Part shown: positions 19,141 through 29,500 of the stretch, one piece after another
Layout of the letters: each line of letters starts with the position of its first letter
How positions within the stretch are numbered: the stretch's first letter is position 1
Assembly (NCBI RefSeq): GCF_014905555.1
Contig: NZ_BNGS01000012.1
Span: 186,001 to 250,000, forward strand
Direction of reading: 5' to 3'
From: Streptomyces sp. Y2F8-2
GTDB taxonomy: Bacteria; Actinomycetota; Actinomycetes; Streptomycetales; Streptomycetaceae
DNA length: 64,000 bases
Notes under the pieces: generated by a model
Told to the model about the DNA's origin: nothing
Database searches by the model: none
The model's input: only the letters and a program-made list of their open reading frames with translations
Translations under genes and position numbers: made by a program

Positions 19141-20849
19141 CGCGGGGGTTCCTGGTGTCCCGGTGCCTCGATGACGTCGCGCTTGCCGGTGTAGGTCGCG
19201 TAGTCGACCTCGGCCAGGTCGGGGTGGTGGAGGTCGAAGGCGGGGGACTCGGAGCGGATCCGGGGCAGGGTGGTGAAGTTGTGGCGGGGCGGTGGGCAGG
19301 AGGTCGCCCACTCCAGCGAGCGGCCGTAACCCCAGGGGTCGTCGACCTGGACGCGCTCGCCGTACTGCGCGGTCCTCCACACGTTGTACAGGAACGGCAG
19401 GGTGGACAGGCCCAGCAGGAAGGCGCCGATGCTGGAGACGGTGTTCAGCCAGGTGAAGCCGTCGGCAGCCAGGTAGTCGGCGTAGCGGCGGGGCATGCCC
19501 TCGGCGCCGAGCCAGTGCTGGACCAGGAACGTGGTGTGGAAGCCGACGAACAGCGTCCAGAAGTGGATGTACTCCAGGCGGTGGTTGAGCATGGTGCCGG
19601 TCATCTTCGGCCACCAGAAGCTGAATCCGCCGAACATGGCGAACACGATGGTGCCGAAGAGCACGTAGTGGAAGTGCGCGATCACGAAGTAGCTGTCGGT
19701 GACTTCCCAGTCGAGTGGCGGCGAGCCCAGAATCACGCCGGTCAGCCCGCCGAAGAGGAAGGTGACGAGGAAGCCGGCCGCCCAGAGCATCGGCGGCTCG
19801 AAGGACAGCGAGCCCTTCCACATGGTGCCGATCCAGTTGAAGAACTTCACACCGGTCGGCACGGCGATGAGGTAGGTCAGCAAGGAGAAGAACGGCAGCA
19901 GCACGGCCTGGGTGGCGAACATGTGGTGGGCCCATACCGTGACCGACAGGCCGGCGATCGAGATCGTCGCACCGACCAGGCCCATGTAGCCGAAGATCGG
20001 TTTGCGGGCGAAGACGGGGATGATCTCGGTGATCACGCCGAAGAACGGCAGGGCGAGGATGTAGACCTCGGGATGCCCGAAGAACCAGAACAGGTGCTGC
20101 CACAGGACCGACCCGCCGTTGGCCGGATCGAAGACATGGGCGCCGAAGCGGCGGTCGGCCTCCAACGCGAAGAGGGCGGCGGCCAGCACGGGGAAGGCGA
20201 ACAGGACCAGGACCGAGGTCAGCAGCACGTTCCAGGTGAAGATCGGCATCCGGAACATCGTCATGCCGGGGGCGCGCATGCACACGATCGTGGTGAGGAA
20301 GTTGACCGCACCCAGGATGGTCCCGAACCCCGCCAGTGCCAGCCCCATGATCCACAGGTCGCCACCGAGCTGGACGGTGCGTTCGGGGCCGCTGAGCGGG
20401 GTGTAGGCCGTCCAGCCGAAGTCCGCCGCCCCGTTGGGGGTGAGGAAGCTGCCCATCACGATCAGCGCGCCGAACAGGAACAGCCAGTACGACAGCATGT
20501 TCAGCCGCGGGAAGGCCACGTCGGGCGAGCCGATCTGCAGCGGCATGACCGCGTTGGCGAAGCCGGCGAAGGTCGGGGTGGCGAACAGCAGCAGCATGAT
20601 CGTGCCGTGCATCGTGAAGAGCTGGTTGTACTGCTCCTTGGACACGATCTGCAGGCCCGGGCGCGCCAGCTCCGCCCGGATCAGCAGCGCCATCACCCCG
20701 CCGATCAGGAAGAAGGCGAACGACGTGATCAGATACAGATGCCCGATCTTCTTGTGATCCGTCGTCGTCACCCAGGACACCACCACGCGCCCCGGGTGGC
20801 GACGCCCCTCGACCGGTACGAGCGTGGCCGGCTCCGTCTGTGCGGTCAT
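19137..20849 (-). CDS. ctaD: Cytochrome c oxidase subunit I (copy 1, canonical aa3 type)
   Basis: 570-aa, twelve-helix heme-copper oxidase subunit that reduces O2 to water. It carries all canonical residues: D-channel Asp110 (IGSPDVAFP), GHPEVY with gating Glu261 and cross-linked Tyr263, CuB histidines in VWAHHM (308-309), K-channel Lys335 (PTGVKFF) and heme ligands in AHFHYV. It should therefore be a proton pump. Subunits II and III are not adjacent, so this is a stand-alone extra copy that must borrow them. GGAG is 8 bases before ATG 20849. A nested hairpin lies directly upstream (20865-20911). Confidence 0.95.
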   Translation of the reverse strand: MTAQTEPATLVPVEGRRHPGRVVVSWVTTTDHKKIGHLYLITSFAFFLIGGVMALLIRAELARPGLQIVSKEQYNQLFTMHGTIMLLLFATPTFAGFANAVMPLQIGSPDVAFPRLNMLSYWLFLFGALIVMGSFLTPNGAADFGWTAYTPLSGPERTVQLGGDLWIMGLALAGFGTILGAVNFLTTIVCMRAPGMTMFRMPIFTWNVLLTSVLVLFAFPVLAAALFALEADRRFGAHVFDPANGGSVLWQHLFWFFGHPEVYILALPFFGVITEIIPVFARKPIFGYMGLVGATISIAGLSVTVWAHHMFATQAVLLPFFSLLTYLIAVPTGVKFFNWIGTMWKGSLSFEPPMLWAAGFLVTFLFGGLTGVILGSPPLDWEVTDSYFVIAHFHYVLFGTIVFAMFGGFSFWWPKMTGTMLNHRLEYIHFWTLFVGFHTTFLVQHWLGAEGMPRRYADYLAADGFTWLNTVSSIGAFLLGLSTLPFLYNVWRTAQYGERVQVDDPWGYGRSLEWATSCPPPRHNFTTLPRIRSESPAFDLHHPDLAEVDYATYTGKRDVIEAPGHQEPPR

Positions 20850-20864
20850 CGCAACAACTCCAGA

Positions 20865-20911
20865 TACGGGAAAAAGCCGCGAATGGAAATTACGCGGTCA
20901 AAGATCCCGTA
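20865..20911 (-). promoter_or_regulatory. Nested inverted repeat in the ctaD copy 1 leader
   Basis: Two nested arm pairs: TACGGG (20865-20870) with CCCGTA (20906-20911), and CCGCG (20877-20881) with CGCGG (20893-20897) enclosing AATGGAAATTA. The patch is AT-richer than its surroundings and sits just upstream of the ctaD ribosome binding site, so it may be a leader-RNA hairpin or a protein site. Confidence 0.35.
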
Positions 20912-21059
20912 ACGGCGCTTGCCGCGCACGCGCATGCGGCTGAATGGCTCGTCGTGTCGGACACCCGCCCGGTGGCGGGTGCATGCCACCAGACCTATCC
21001 TCACGAGCAGGACGACGTGAGGTGCCGGCGGGTGCCCGGCGGAGCGCACGAGGCAGACC

Positions 21060-22079
21060 ATGGGAGTCGTGGCCCGCGTGGACGCGTACCAGCGGCGCCA
21101 CCGCTGGGCGGGGCTGCCGCTCGCCGTGCTGTACAAGTTCTACGACGACCAGGCGACCTATCTCGCCGCGGTGCTCACCTACTACTCGTTCCTGTCGCTG
21201 TTCCCGCTGCTGCTGATCCTCGTCTCCGTCCTCGGCACCCTGCTCAGCGGCAACCCCCAGCTGCGGGAACGCGTGCTGAACTCCGCGCTCGGCGAGTTCC
21301 CCGTCATCGGCGACCAGCTCGGCGAGAACATCCACTCCTTCCACGGCAGCGGCGTCGCCCTCGTGGTGGGCGTGCTGGGCAGCCTCTACGGCGCCCTGGG
21401 CGTGGCACAGGCCGCGCAGCACGCGCTGAACAAGATCTGGGCCGTGCCACGGCACGCGCGCCCCGATCCGTTCCGGTCACGCCTGCGGGGCCTGCTGTTC
21501 CTCTCGATCCTCGCGCTCGGGCTGTGCCTGACCACGGGGCTGTCCTTCGCGGAGTCGCGGGCGAGCGTGTTCGGCGCCCGGCTGGAGACCGGCGTCAGAG
21601 TCGCCGCCGCGGCCGCGGCCATCGTCCTCAACGCGGCTCTGCTGCTGCTCGTCTACCGGACGCTGATCCGGCGCCGGCTGCCGCTGCGCCGTCTGTTCGG
21701 CGCCGTCCTCGGGGGCGCCTTCGCCTGGCAACTGCTGCAGTGGGGCGGCTCCTACTACGTCAGCCAGGTGCTGCGCGGCGCCACGGCCACCTACGGCCTG
21801 TTCGGCATCGTCCTCGGTCTGCTGGCCTGGCTCTACCTCGGTGCACTGATCTTCCTCATGACGGCCGAGGTCAGCGTGGTCCGGATCATGCGGCTGTGGC
21901 CGCGCAGCCTGCTGACCCCGTTCACCGACCGGGTGCAGCTCACTCCGGCCGACCGGCGGGCCTACCAGTCGTACGCGGCCACCGAGGCCTTCAAGGGCTT
22001 CCAGAAGATCAGGGTCCGCTTCGGTTCGCCCCCGCGCCCGCCCTCGGACTCCGACGACCCTCCCGAGACAGCAGGCTGA
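21060..22079 (+). CDS. YihY/BrkB-family inner membrane protein
   Basis: 339 aa with six membrane helices. The N-terminal signature (FYDDQATYLAAVLTYYSFLSLFPLLLILVSVLG) and the later LVYRTLIRRRLPLRRLFGAVLGGAFAWQLLQ block define the YihY/BrkB (formerly RNase BN) family, whose biochemical role is unknown. A soluble acidic C-terminal tail of about 50 residues ends PPSDSDDPPETAG. ATG 21060 has GAGG about 6 bases upstream. Divergent from ctaD copy 1. A second, more distant family member is at 23413-24222. Confidence 0.85.
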   Translation: MGVVARVDAYQRRHRWAGLPLAVLYKFYDDQATYLAAVLTYYSFLSLFPLLLILVSVLGTLLSGNPQLRERVLNSALGEFPVIGDQLGENIHSFHGSGVALVVGVLGSLYGALGVAQAAQHALNKIWAVPRHARPDPFRSRLRGLLFLSILALGLCLTTGLSFAESRASVFGARLETGVRVAAAAAAIVLNAALLLLVYRTLIRRRLPLRRLFGAVLGGAFAWQLLQWGGSYYVSQVLRGATATYGLFGIVLGLLAWLYLGALIFLMTAEVSVVRIMRLWPRSLLTPFTDRVQLTPADRRAYQSYAATEAFKGFQKIRVRFGSPPRPPSDSDDPPETAG

Positions 22080-22212
22080 CCGCCGGGCGGCGGCCGTGCG
22101 TGCGGGTTGTGGCGCCTGCGACGTGAGGGTGGCCGTGTCGCCCGTGCCGTTTACGCGTCCCCCGAGAGGGTCACTCATCGTGTCGGCAGAGGTGCGTGGC
22201 GAGGGAGCAGAC

Positions 22213-23385
22213 ATGACGTTGGACGCCACCACGGGGACTGACCACGGGACCCACGGCCCGGCGCCGGCCGAGTTCCGCATCGACGCGGTCGACGTGCACG
22301 CCTTCGAGGTGCCCACCGACGGCCCGGACGGCAAGGAGCAGGACGGAACGCTGGACTGGGAGTCCACCACGGTCGTCCTGGTCCGGGTCCACGCCGGCGG
22401 GCGGACCGGACTGGGGTACACCTACGGGGACGTGTCGGCCGCCTCGTTCGTCGACTCCAAGCTGGCGCCGGCGATCAAGGGCCAGGACGTGACCTCGCCG
22501 CCGGCCCTGTGGCAGCGGATGGGTGTGCGGATCCGCAACGCCGGGCGTCCGGGCGTCGGAGCCATGGCGGTGTCCGCCGTCGACGTGGCGCTGTGGGACC
22601 TCAAGGCGAGGCTGCTGGGGCTCCCCCTGGTCCGGCTGCTCCCGGCCTACCACGACCGCGTGCCCGTCTACGGCAGCGGTGGCTTCACCAACTACCCGCC
22701 GGCCCGGCTCACCGACCAGCTCACCGGATGGGTGGACCAGGGCATCCCCCGCGTCAAACTGAAGACCTCGCGGGACCCCGAGCGCGACCCGCTGCGGCTG
22801 ACCGCGGTGCGCAAGGCGATCGGTGACGAGCCCGAGCTGTTCACCGATGCCAACGGAGCGCTCGGCCGCAAGGAGGCGCTCCACTGGGCGCGCCGCTTCC
22901 ACGACGAGTGGGACGTCCGCTGGTTCGAGGAACCCGTCAGCTCCGCCGACCTGGAAGGACTGCGCCTGCTGCGCGAGCGCGGCCCGGAGCGACTGGAGAT
23001 CGCCGCGGGCGAGTACGCCTACACGATGCGGGACTTCGTCAACCTGGTGGAGCGTCCAGCCGTGGACTGCCTCCAGGCGGACGTCACCCGCTGCGGCGGC
23101 ATCACCGGCGTCCTGGAGGTGGCGGGCCTCTCGGCGGCCCATGACCTCGACCTGTCGGCGCACTGCGCCCCGGCGGTGTCCGCGCACGCCTTCTGCGCCG
23201 TACGACGGCTGCGGCACCTGGAGTACTTCCACGACCACGTACGGGTCGAGAACCTGCTGTTCGACGGCACCCTGTCGCCCGCGGACGGCGCCCTGCGACC
23301 GGACACCGGACGCCCGGGGCTCGGACTGGACGTCAAGTGGGCCGACGCCGAGCCGTACCGCGTGTACGGGGTGCTGCCGGGTTGA
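22213..23385 (+). CDS. Enolase-superfamily enzyme (mandelate racemase/muconate lactonizing type)
   Basis: 390 aa. N-terminal capping domain (about 20-140) and C-terminal TIM barrel. The catalytic elements are visible: PRVKLKTSRD (K-x-K-type base on strand 2), metal ligands in LFTDANGAL (Asp), WFEEPVS (Glu) and AAGEYAY (Glu), and the second base region DVTRCGGITG. This layout fits the mandelate racemase/dipeptide epimerase branch; the LSAHCAP histidine suggests a sugar-acid dehydratase or racemase, but the substrate is undetermined. ATG 22213 has GAGGGAG at 22201-22207; a GTG at 22180 lacks a good site. It sits between two YihY-type membrane protein genes. Confidence 0.8.
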   Translation: MTLDATTGTDHGTHGPAPAEFRIDAVDVHAFEVPTDGPDGKEQDGTLDWESTTVVLVRVHAGGRTGLGYTYGDVSAASFVDSKLAPAIKGQDVTSPPALWQRMGVRIRNAGRPGVGAMAVSAVDVALWDLKARLLGLPLVRLLPAYHDRVPVYGSGGFTNYPPARLTDQLTGWVDQGIPRVKLKTSRDPERDPLRLTAVRKAIGDEPELFTDANGALGRKEALHWARRFHDEWDVRWFEEPVSSADLEGLRLLRERGPERLEIAAGEYAYTMRDFVNLVERPAVDCLQADVTRCGGITGVLEVAGLSAAHDLDLSAHCAPAVSAHAFCAVRRLRHLEYFHDHVRVENLLFDGTLSPADGALRPDTGRPGLGLDVKWADAEPYRVYGVLPG

Positions 23386-23412
23386 ACCGCGGCAGGTGCG
23401 GTGACGGACCGA

Positions 23413-24222
23413 TCAGTGCGTGATGTGCGGCCGCCAGTGGTGTTCGCAGAACCAGCGGCCGAACAGCGCACCGCCGAAGACCACGAACCCGACACCGGTC
23501 AGCCAGGACTCCAGTACGAGGACGACTCCGAGAGGTCCGTAGCTGACCGCGTTGCTGACGATGAGCGGTGTGAAGACGAGATAGGAGAAGACCCGCAGAC
23601 CGATCAGCCCGACCATGGTGGCGAGCGCGCCCGGCAGCAGCTGTCGCCAGCGGACCTGACCGCCCAGGAGGAAGCGCTGGCCCCACCAGAAGAACAGCAC
23701 GCCGGTCGCCAGGGACGCCACGACCCGCAGCCATCCGTGCAACGCCAGACGTGTCTGCACCTCCTGGTAGAGGTAGGCGGTGAGCACGATCAGCCAGGTG
23801 GCCTGGCGCCAGATGCGGTGCCACGGGCCGGGAGGCAGGTTCCAGATCCGCTCGTACCCGTTCTGGACGCTCCCGCCGAAGGACACCCCGAACACGGCGA
23901 GCAGAATCCCGCCCCACACGCTGGTCGCGCTGATCACCTTGCGCGGCGCGGTGGTGATGTCGGTGACCACGTGCGCGGACCGGCCGGACAACCCCATGCC
24001 GTCGACCAGCCACGTCGTGAAGCCCCCGTGTGCCAGGGGGTCGGCGGCCGCCACCACGATGAGCAGGGGCGCCAGCGTCACCAGGGCCAGAGTGGCGAAG
24101 CCGAGGGCGCGGTGCATCAGCTCCAGTTCACGGCCGCGCCGGACCAGGTCGTACGTCTTGAGCCGGTCCCACATGTGGTGCACGGCCTGCCGGATCAGTT
24201 TCACGGCCTGCTCCGCGATCAT
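23413..24222 (-). CDS. YihY/BrkB-family membrane protein, divergent paralogue
   Basis: 269 aa with about six membrane helices (for example FATLALVTLAPLLIVVAAADP, VWGGILLAVFGVSFGGSVQ, VLVLESWLTGVGFVVFGGALFG). Organisation and the GYERIWNLPPGPWHRIWRQ loop resemble YihY proteins, but the N-terminal tyrosine-rich signature is lost, so it is a divergent member. ATG 24222 has AAGGAG 7 bases upstream; an in-frame start at 24282 has none. Convergent with the enolase-superfamily gene, 27 bases apart. Function unknown. Confidence 0.7.
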   Translation of the reverse strand: MIAEQAVKLIRQAVHHMWDRLKTYDLVRRGRELELMHRALGFATLALVTLAPLLIVVAAADPLAHGGFTTWLVDGMGLSGRSAHVVTDITTAPRKVISATSVWGGILLAVFGVSFGGSVQNGYERIWNLPPGPWHRIWRQATWLIVLTAYLYQEVQTRLALHGWLRVVASLATGVLFFWWGQRFLLGGQVRWRQLLPGALATMVGLIGLRVFSYLVFTPLIVSNAVSYGPLGVVLVLESWLTGVGFVVFGGALFGRWFCEHHWRPHITH

Positions 24223-24333
24223 CCTCCCGCTCCTTGGGTGCCCCGCCGATGCATGACGGGTGATCGGGGGGCGGGGGGACAAACGTGGGACGGCACGGGG
24301 GGACCCGCTGCGCCCTGACGGCTCTCCCCCGGA

Positions 24334-25338
24334 TCACAGCACCTTGCGCTGCACCAGGGCCGCGAGGGCCAAGGCGCCCGGGAGCAGCGGCAGCCAGACC
24401 GTCAGGACCCGGTAGCCGATCACGGTGGCGGTGGCCAGGTCCACCGGTGCGCCGTACGCGACCAGGGTGACCACCAACGCCGCGTCGACCGGGCCGATGC
24501 CGCCCGGTGCGGGGACGGCCCCGGCCGCCGTGCTCGCGGCAAGGAAGGCGAAGATCATCTGCGGCCAGGACACGGGCAGGCCGAGCGACGCACCGACCGA
24601 GGCCACCACACTCGCCTGGAGCACCGGGGCGGCGGCCGAACCGCCCCACAGGGCCAGGACCCGGCTGGGCCGCGTGTGCAGCAGCCGCGCGTCGGTCAGG
24701 GCGGTGCGGGCGAAGCCGAGCGTCGCCCGGCGCAGCGGACGCAGGGCCGTCAGGAGCACTGCGGCCGCGCCGACACCGAGGGTCGCCCCTGCGGTCACCA
24801 GGAGCAACGTCCCCTCGTCCGGGACGAGTCGGCCGAGCCTCAGCATCTTGGGGAACGCCAGGACGAAGACCAGGAGCACCAGCGTTTTCGCGATCGGTTT
24901 GACCAGTGAGTACAGGGCGAGGGAAGCGGTGGCCCGGGCGAGGGGGATGCCGCGGGCCTGCAGGAACCGCAGGGTGACGGCGTGGGCGCCGATGCTCGCC
25001 GGCAGCACGTGGTTGGCCGCCCCGGCGGCGAACTGGGACGCGAGCAGCGGCAGCGGCGGAAGCCGCTCCGGTACGGCGCCCTGGCGGACGCACGCCGCGG
25101 TCACCCAGCCCAGGCAGGTGAAGAAGACCCCGGCCAGCAGCCACCAGGGGTCGGCGGAGACCAACCGTGCCGTGCCGTCGCGCACGGCACGCCAGTCGGC
25201 CGCCGCCCACGCCCCGATCAGCAGGAGCGGGACCAGGCTCAGGGCGCGGCGGGCCAGGGGCGCGTACGAAGGGGAGCGGGCGGGGGCGGGGAGTGTTCGG
25301 GAGAGGTCGTCGAGCGGGAGCAGGGACACGGCGCACAT
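24334..25338 (-). CDS. Lysylphosphatidylglycerol synthase TM-region/UPF0104-like membrane protein
   Basis: 334 aa, about eight transmembrane helices. The motif AAGAANHVLPASIGAHAVTLRFLQARGIPL and the late AASTAAGAVPAPGGIGPVDAAL are signature blocks of the LPG synthase TM / flippase-like family (DUF2156-less type), implicated in lipid or glycan movement across membranes. No synthase domain is attached. ATG 25338 has AAGGA about 6 bases upstream; the ATG at 25350 is closer to GGGAG but poorly spaced. Function beyond the family is not determinable. Confidence 0.8.
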   Translation of the reverse strand: MCAVSLLPLDDLSRTLPAPARSPSYAPLARRALSLVPLLLIGAWAAADWRAVRDGTARLVSADPWWLLAGVFFTCLGWVTAACVRQGAVPERLPPLPLLASQFAAGAANHVLPASIGAHAVTLRFLQARGIPLARATASLALYSLVKPIAKTLVLLVFVLAFPKMLRLGRLVPDEGTLLLVTAGATLGVGAAAVLLTALRPLRRATLGFARTALTDARLLHTRPSRVLALWGGSAAAPVLQASVVASVGASLGLPVSWPQMIFAFLAASTAAGAVPAPGGIGPVDAALVVTLVAYGAPVDLATATVIGYRVLTVWLPLLPGALALAALVQRKVL

Positions 25339-25531
25339 CGTCCTTCCCATCACTCCCGCGGCTACGCGGCGGACGGACGCAAGGCGAGGCAGGCGGACGC
25401 GAGCAACGTTCCCGCCCGGTGTGACGGCACGGTGTCCGGGAGGCGAAGGTCCGTCGGCGGGCGGACGACCGGCCATCGGCGGGCGGACAACCGGCCGATG
25501 GCCCGCCGTGCCGCGTCCGCGACGTCCGCCG

Positions 25532-26374
25532 TCACTTCGAGCCGGAGGACCGGGCGAGCGGGCCCTTGTGCCGGAGCAGGGCGTAGCCGATGCCGAGCCC
25601 CAGGGCCACCGGCGCCTCGAGAGCGCCCGCGACGGCCAGCGCGCCGATACCCACGTACAGGGGCAGGCCGTGCGCGCCGGGCAGGACCCGGCGCGCGGCG
25701 GCCACAGGAACCGCGACGGCGTTGACAGCCCAGGTGGCGGCCTCGCCGAACGAGGGGACGGTCAGCGTGATCGTCCGCCCACCGGAGGCGGCGGGCGGTT
25801 TCCTCTCCGGCCGTCTCACGGCCGACTGCCGCACGACCGGCCGAGTCGTGACGGCCTGCCTCACTGTCGCCTGTCTCGTGGTCACCTGTCTCGCAGCCGC
25901 CTGCCTCGTGGTCGCCTGCCTCGTGGTCGGCCGTTTCGCGGACGACTGTCGAGCGACCGACCGCGTCGCGGACGACTGTCGAGCGACCGACCGCGTCGCG
26001 GACGACTGTCGAGCGGACGACTGTCGCGCGACCGACCGCGTCGCGGACGACTGTCTCGTCGTCGCCCGGCTCGTCGCCCGGCTCGTCGTCTGTCTCGTCT
26101 TCGGCGGTGTCGCGGCCGCCTGTCCTGTCGTCGCCGGCCTTGTCGCCGACTGTCTTGTCGCCGACTGTCCGGTGGTCGGCTGTCTGGTGGTCGTTTGCGT
26201 CGCGTTCGGCCGGCCGGCGACCGGACGACGGGCGGCCGACGAGGCGTCGGAGCGCTGCCTCGTGCGCGCGGCGGCGGGCTGCCCCACCTTCGTGGTGCTC
26301 GTCGCCGTGCGTCTCTGAGCGGTCTTCACCGAGCGCTTCTGCGTGGACTTTCGCGCGGTCTTCGGCGTGGTCAC
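25532..26374 (-). CDS. Arg/Gln/Ser/Thr repeat protein with C-terminal membrane helices
   Basis: 280 aa, strongly basic. Residues 1-45 are Lys/Thr/Arg rich (TARKSTQKRSVKTAQRRT), resembling histone-like tails. Residues about 60-175 are low complexity with five- and ten-residue repeats of RQSSATRSVA and RQTT/RQAT type. After about 190 an ordered region follows with two hydrophobic helices (LPLYVGIGALAVAGALEAPVALGLGIGYALL). The repeats are nearly identical at DNA level (25938-26057). The repeat domain could bind nucleic acid or acidic polymers while the tail sits in the membrane; I do not recognise a family. It is divergent from the giant ATPase gene. Start is GTG 26374. Confidence 0.6.
   Translation of the reverse strand: MTTPKTARKSTQKRSVKTAQRRTATSTTKVGQPAAARTRQRSDASSAARRPVAGRPNATQTTTRQPTTGQSATRQSATRPATTGQAAATPPKTRQTTSRATSRATTRQSSATRSVARQSSARQSSATRSVARQSSATRSVARQSSAKRPTTRQATTRQAAARQVTTRQATVRQAVTTRPVVRQSAVRRPERKPPAASGGRTITLTVPSFGEAATWAVNAVAVPVAAARRVLPGAHGLPLYVGIGALAVAGALEAPVALGLGIGYALLRHKGPLARSSGSK
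25938..26057. repeat. 30-bp tandem repeat inside the Arg/Gln/Ser/Thr-rich gene
   Basis: Units at 25938-25967 and 25968-25997 are identical. The third (25998-26042) carries a 15-bp internal duplication, and a half unit follows to 26057. All lengths are multiples of 3, so copy number can change without breaking the frame. Confidence 0.9.
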
Positions 26375-26549
26375 GGTTCACATCCGTTCGTGGGTCCGGG
26401 ACATCGCCCCCCACCGAGGCAGACGGTACCGGCGGGGAAAGGGGCCTGCGAGCCGGGAAGCCGTTCGGATCAGCCCGCCGGGCGGGCGCTTCGGGAGCGC
26501 GCGATGATCGGATCCGTACGAGGACCGGCCCGCTCGGGAGGTGGCACGG

Positions 26550-29500
26550 ATGTCGCTGCTGTCAGGGACGCGCCTGCCATTGCCGGGCCCGCTGGCCGAC
26601 GGCCTGGCCGCCGGAGCCCGGGGTGCCGCGGAGGCGGCCGTGACGCTGCTCGGCCTCGGCCGGCGGGACGTGTGGTCCCGTCCGGGTCGCTGCCACATCC
26701 AGGTCCGTGGCGTGCACGGCCCCCGCGGCATCCGGATCGGCCGGATCGTGGAGCGCGCTCTGGAGGAGCACCCCGGGGTGCTGTGGGCCCGCGTGAACGC
26801 ACCGGCGGAACGGGTCGTCGTGGAACTGGCCTCGCCGCCGCCGTCGCGGCAGGAGCTGCTCCGGATCGTCGCCCATGCCGAGGCCCACGGGGCCGCCGCC
26901 ACCGCGGAGCCCGGCGCGTACGACGAATGGTGCCCCGAACCGCACCACCCCTGTGAGGCGCCGCGCAGCCGGCCCGCACTCCCGGTCCTCGCCGCGGACG
27001 TCGCGGGCCTGCTCCTCACGATCGCCACCCGCCTGTCGCCGTGGACGCCGCTGCCGGCCGAGGCGGGGGCGCTGGTCACCGCCGTCCAGTGCCATCCCTG
27101 GCTGCGCAGACTGGTCACCTCGGGCCTCACGGAACTGGAACGCCCCGAATCGGTGGTTCCGACGCTCAACGCGCTCGTCCAGGGCCTGGCCACTCGCGGC
27201 GGAGGACTGATGCTCGACGCCGCGCAGCGCATCGCGCAGTGGCGGGAGGCGAACGCGACCCTCGAGGCGTGGGCCGACGCGGAGCCGCGGCTGGTGCCGG
27301 GACCGGAGCATGCGCAGGCCGAGCCCCTCGTCGTGGAACGGCCGCGGGTCCACCGTGACGTGACGGCACGTTACGCCGAACGGGCCATGGGGGCGGGCGT
27401 CGCCGTGGGCGCCCTGACCGCGCCGTACGCGGGACCGCGGCGCGCGCTCGCGGTGGCGCTGGCCGGCATGCCGAAGGCTCCCGAGGCCGGGCGGGAGGGC
27501 TTCGCCACCAGCCTCGGCAGGGTCCTCGCACTGCGCGGCGTCGTGGCCATGGACCGCGGTGCGCTGCGTCGCCTGGGCCAGGTGGACACCGTGGTGCTGG
27601 ACGTGGACGTGCTGCGCGGTGGGCGCTACGAGCTGACCGACCTGGTGCCGCTCGACGGCGCCGACACCGAACAGTGCTCCGACCGGCTCTTCGCCCTGTT
27701 CGACCCGGCCGCGCCGACACGGGTCCGGCGCGACGGCGAAGGCTGGGTGATCGGCCCGCTGGAGGACCTGGAGCTGACCGGCCGCACCGGGCGCCCGGCC
27801 GCCGAGCGGCTGCGGTCCCGGGGCAGCGAACGGGTGCTGGGACTCGCCCGGCGGCGCCGCCTGATGGCCGTCGCGGGCGTGGCGACGCAGACCCTCCCGG
27901 GCGCGCAGGCCCTGGCCGCGGCCGCCCGGCGTTCCCAGATCCGGGTGGTCCTCGCCGGAGACCGGACCGACCCGCGGCTCGGCTTCGTCGACGCGACGGT
28001 GCCCTCGGGGCGCCACTTGGTGGCGTCGGTGCGGGCCCTGCAGGCGGACGGCGCGGTGGTGCTGCTGGTGTCGGGCAACCGCCGTGCGCTCGCGGCGTCG
28101 GACTGCGGCATCGGCGTGCACCGGGACGGTGAGCCGCCGGCCTGGGGCGCCGACCTGCTGGTCGGCACCGATCTGGAGTCCGTCGCGCTGATCCTGTCCG
28201 GCGTGGGCGTGGCCCGCCGGGTCGACCGGGACAGCGCCGTGCTGTCCAGCGGCGGCAGCGGCATCGGCGCGGTGGCGGCGTTGCGGGCACCGGCCGCCGA
28301 GGCGTGCTCGCGCGGGCAGGCGGCGTGCAACACGGCCGGGGCGATCGCCTTCAGCCTGGGCGTCTGGCGTGCCCGGCAACTCTGCTCCCGCCCCGTCACC
28401 CCCTCCGTGGCGACCGTGCCCTGGCATCTGATGCCGCCCGCGCGGGTCCTTCAGAGGCTGCGGTCGTCCGCCGACGGGCTCTCCCCGCAGGAGGCCGCCG
28501 CGCGGGCCAAAGGCCCCTCGGGGACAGGTGCCGCGCCGCACACCACCCTGCTGTCCGCGTTCGTCGAGGAACTGGCCAACCCGCTGACTCCGGTGCTCGC
28601 GGGCGGGGCCGCCCTGGCCGCCGCCGTCGGGTCCAGGGCGGACGCCGCACTGGTCGCCGCGGTCACCGCCACCTCGGCGCTGGTCGGTGGTGTGCAGCGG
28701 GTCCGCACCGAGCGTGCCCTCGCCGAGCTGACCGCCCGCTCCGCGGTCGGGGCACGGGTGCGGCGCGGTGGCGTGGAGCGGCTGGTCACCGCCGAAGAGC
28801 TGGTGCCGGGGGACGTCGTCGTGCTGAGGCCCGAGGACGTGGTGCCCGCCGACTGCCGGCTGCTGCACGCCGAGGGCCTGGAGGTCGACGAGTCGTCGCT
28901 GACCGGCGAGTCCCTGCCCGTCGCCAAGACCCCGGCCCCCGTGGTCGCCGCGCAGCTCACCGAGCGCTCCTCGATGCTCTACGAGGGCAGCACCGTCTCC
29001 GCCGGCGAGGCGGTCGCCGTGGTGGTGGCCACCGGCGCGGCCACCGAGGTGGGGCGCACCATGGCCACCGCACGGGAGGCCGCACCGGTCACCGGCGTCG
29101 AGGCGCGGCTGTCGTCGCTGACCAAGGCCAGCCTCCCCGTGGCGACGGCGTCCGCGGTGGCGGTGGCCGGGGCGGGACTGCTGCACGGGCGCCCGCTCGC
29201 ACAGAGCCTCGCCTCCGCGGTGAACCTGGCCGTCGCCTCGGTCCCCGAAGGGCTGCCGTTCCTCGTCAACGCCGCCCAACTGGCCTCCGCGCGCCGCCTG
29301 GCCGAGCAGGGCGCCCTCGTCCGCAACCCGCGCACCATCGAGGCACTCGGCCGGGCCGATGTGCTCTGCTTCGACAAGACCGGCACCCTCACCGAGGGCA
29401 ACCTCCAGCTCGTCGCGGTCAGCGACGGAGAGTCGAACGTGTCCGTCGACCGGCTGGGCCCGCGGCACAAGGCGATCCTGTCCGCGGCGCTCCGGGCCAC

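Noticed and set aside
25938..26057. CRISPR array
   Set aside because: Units are directly contiguous without unique spacers, in frame in a coding gene, and no cas genes are present.
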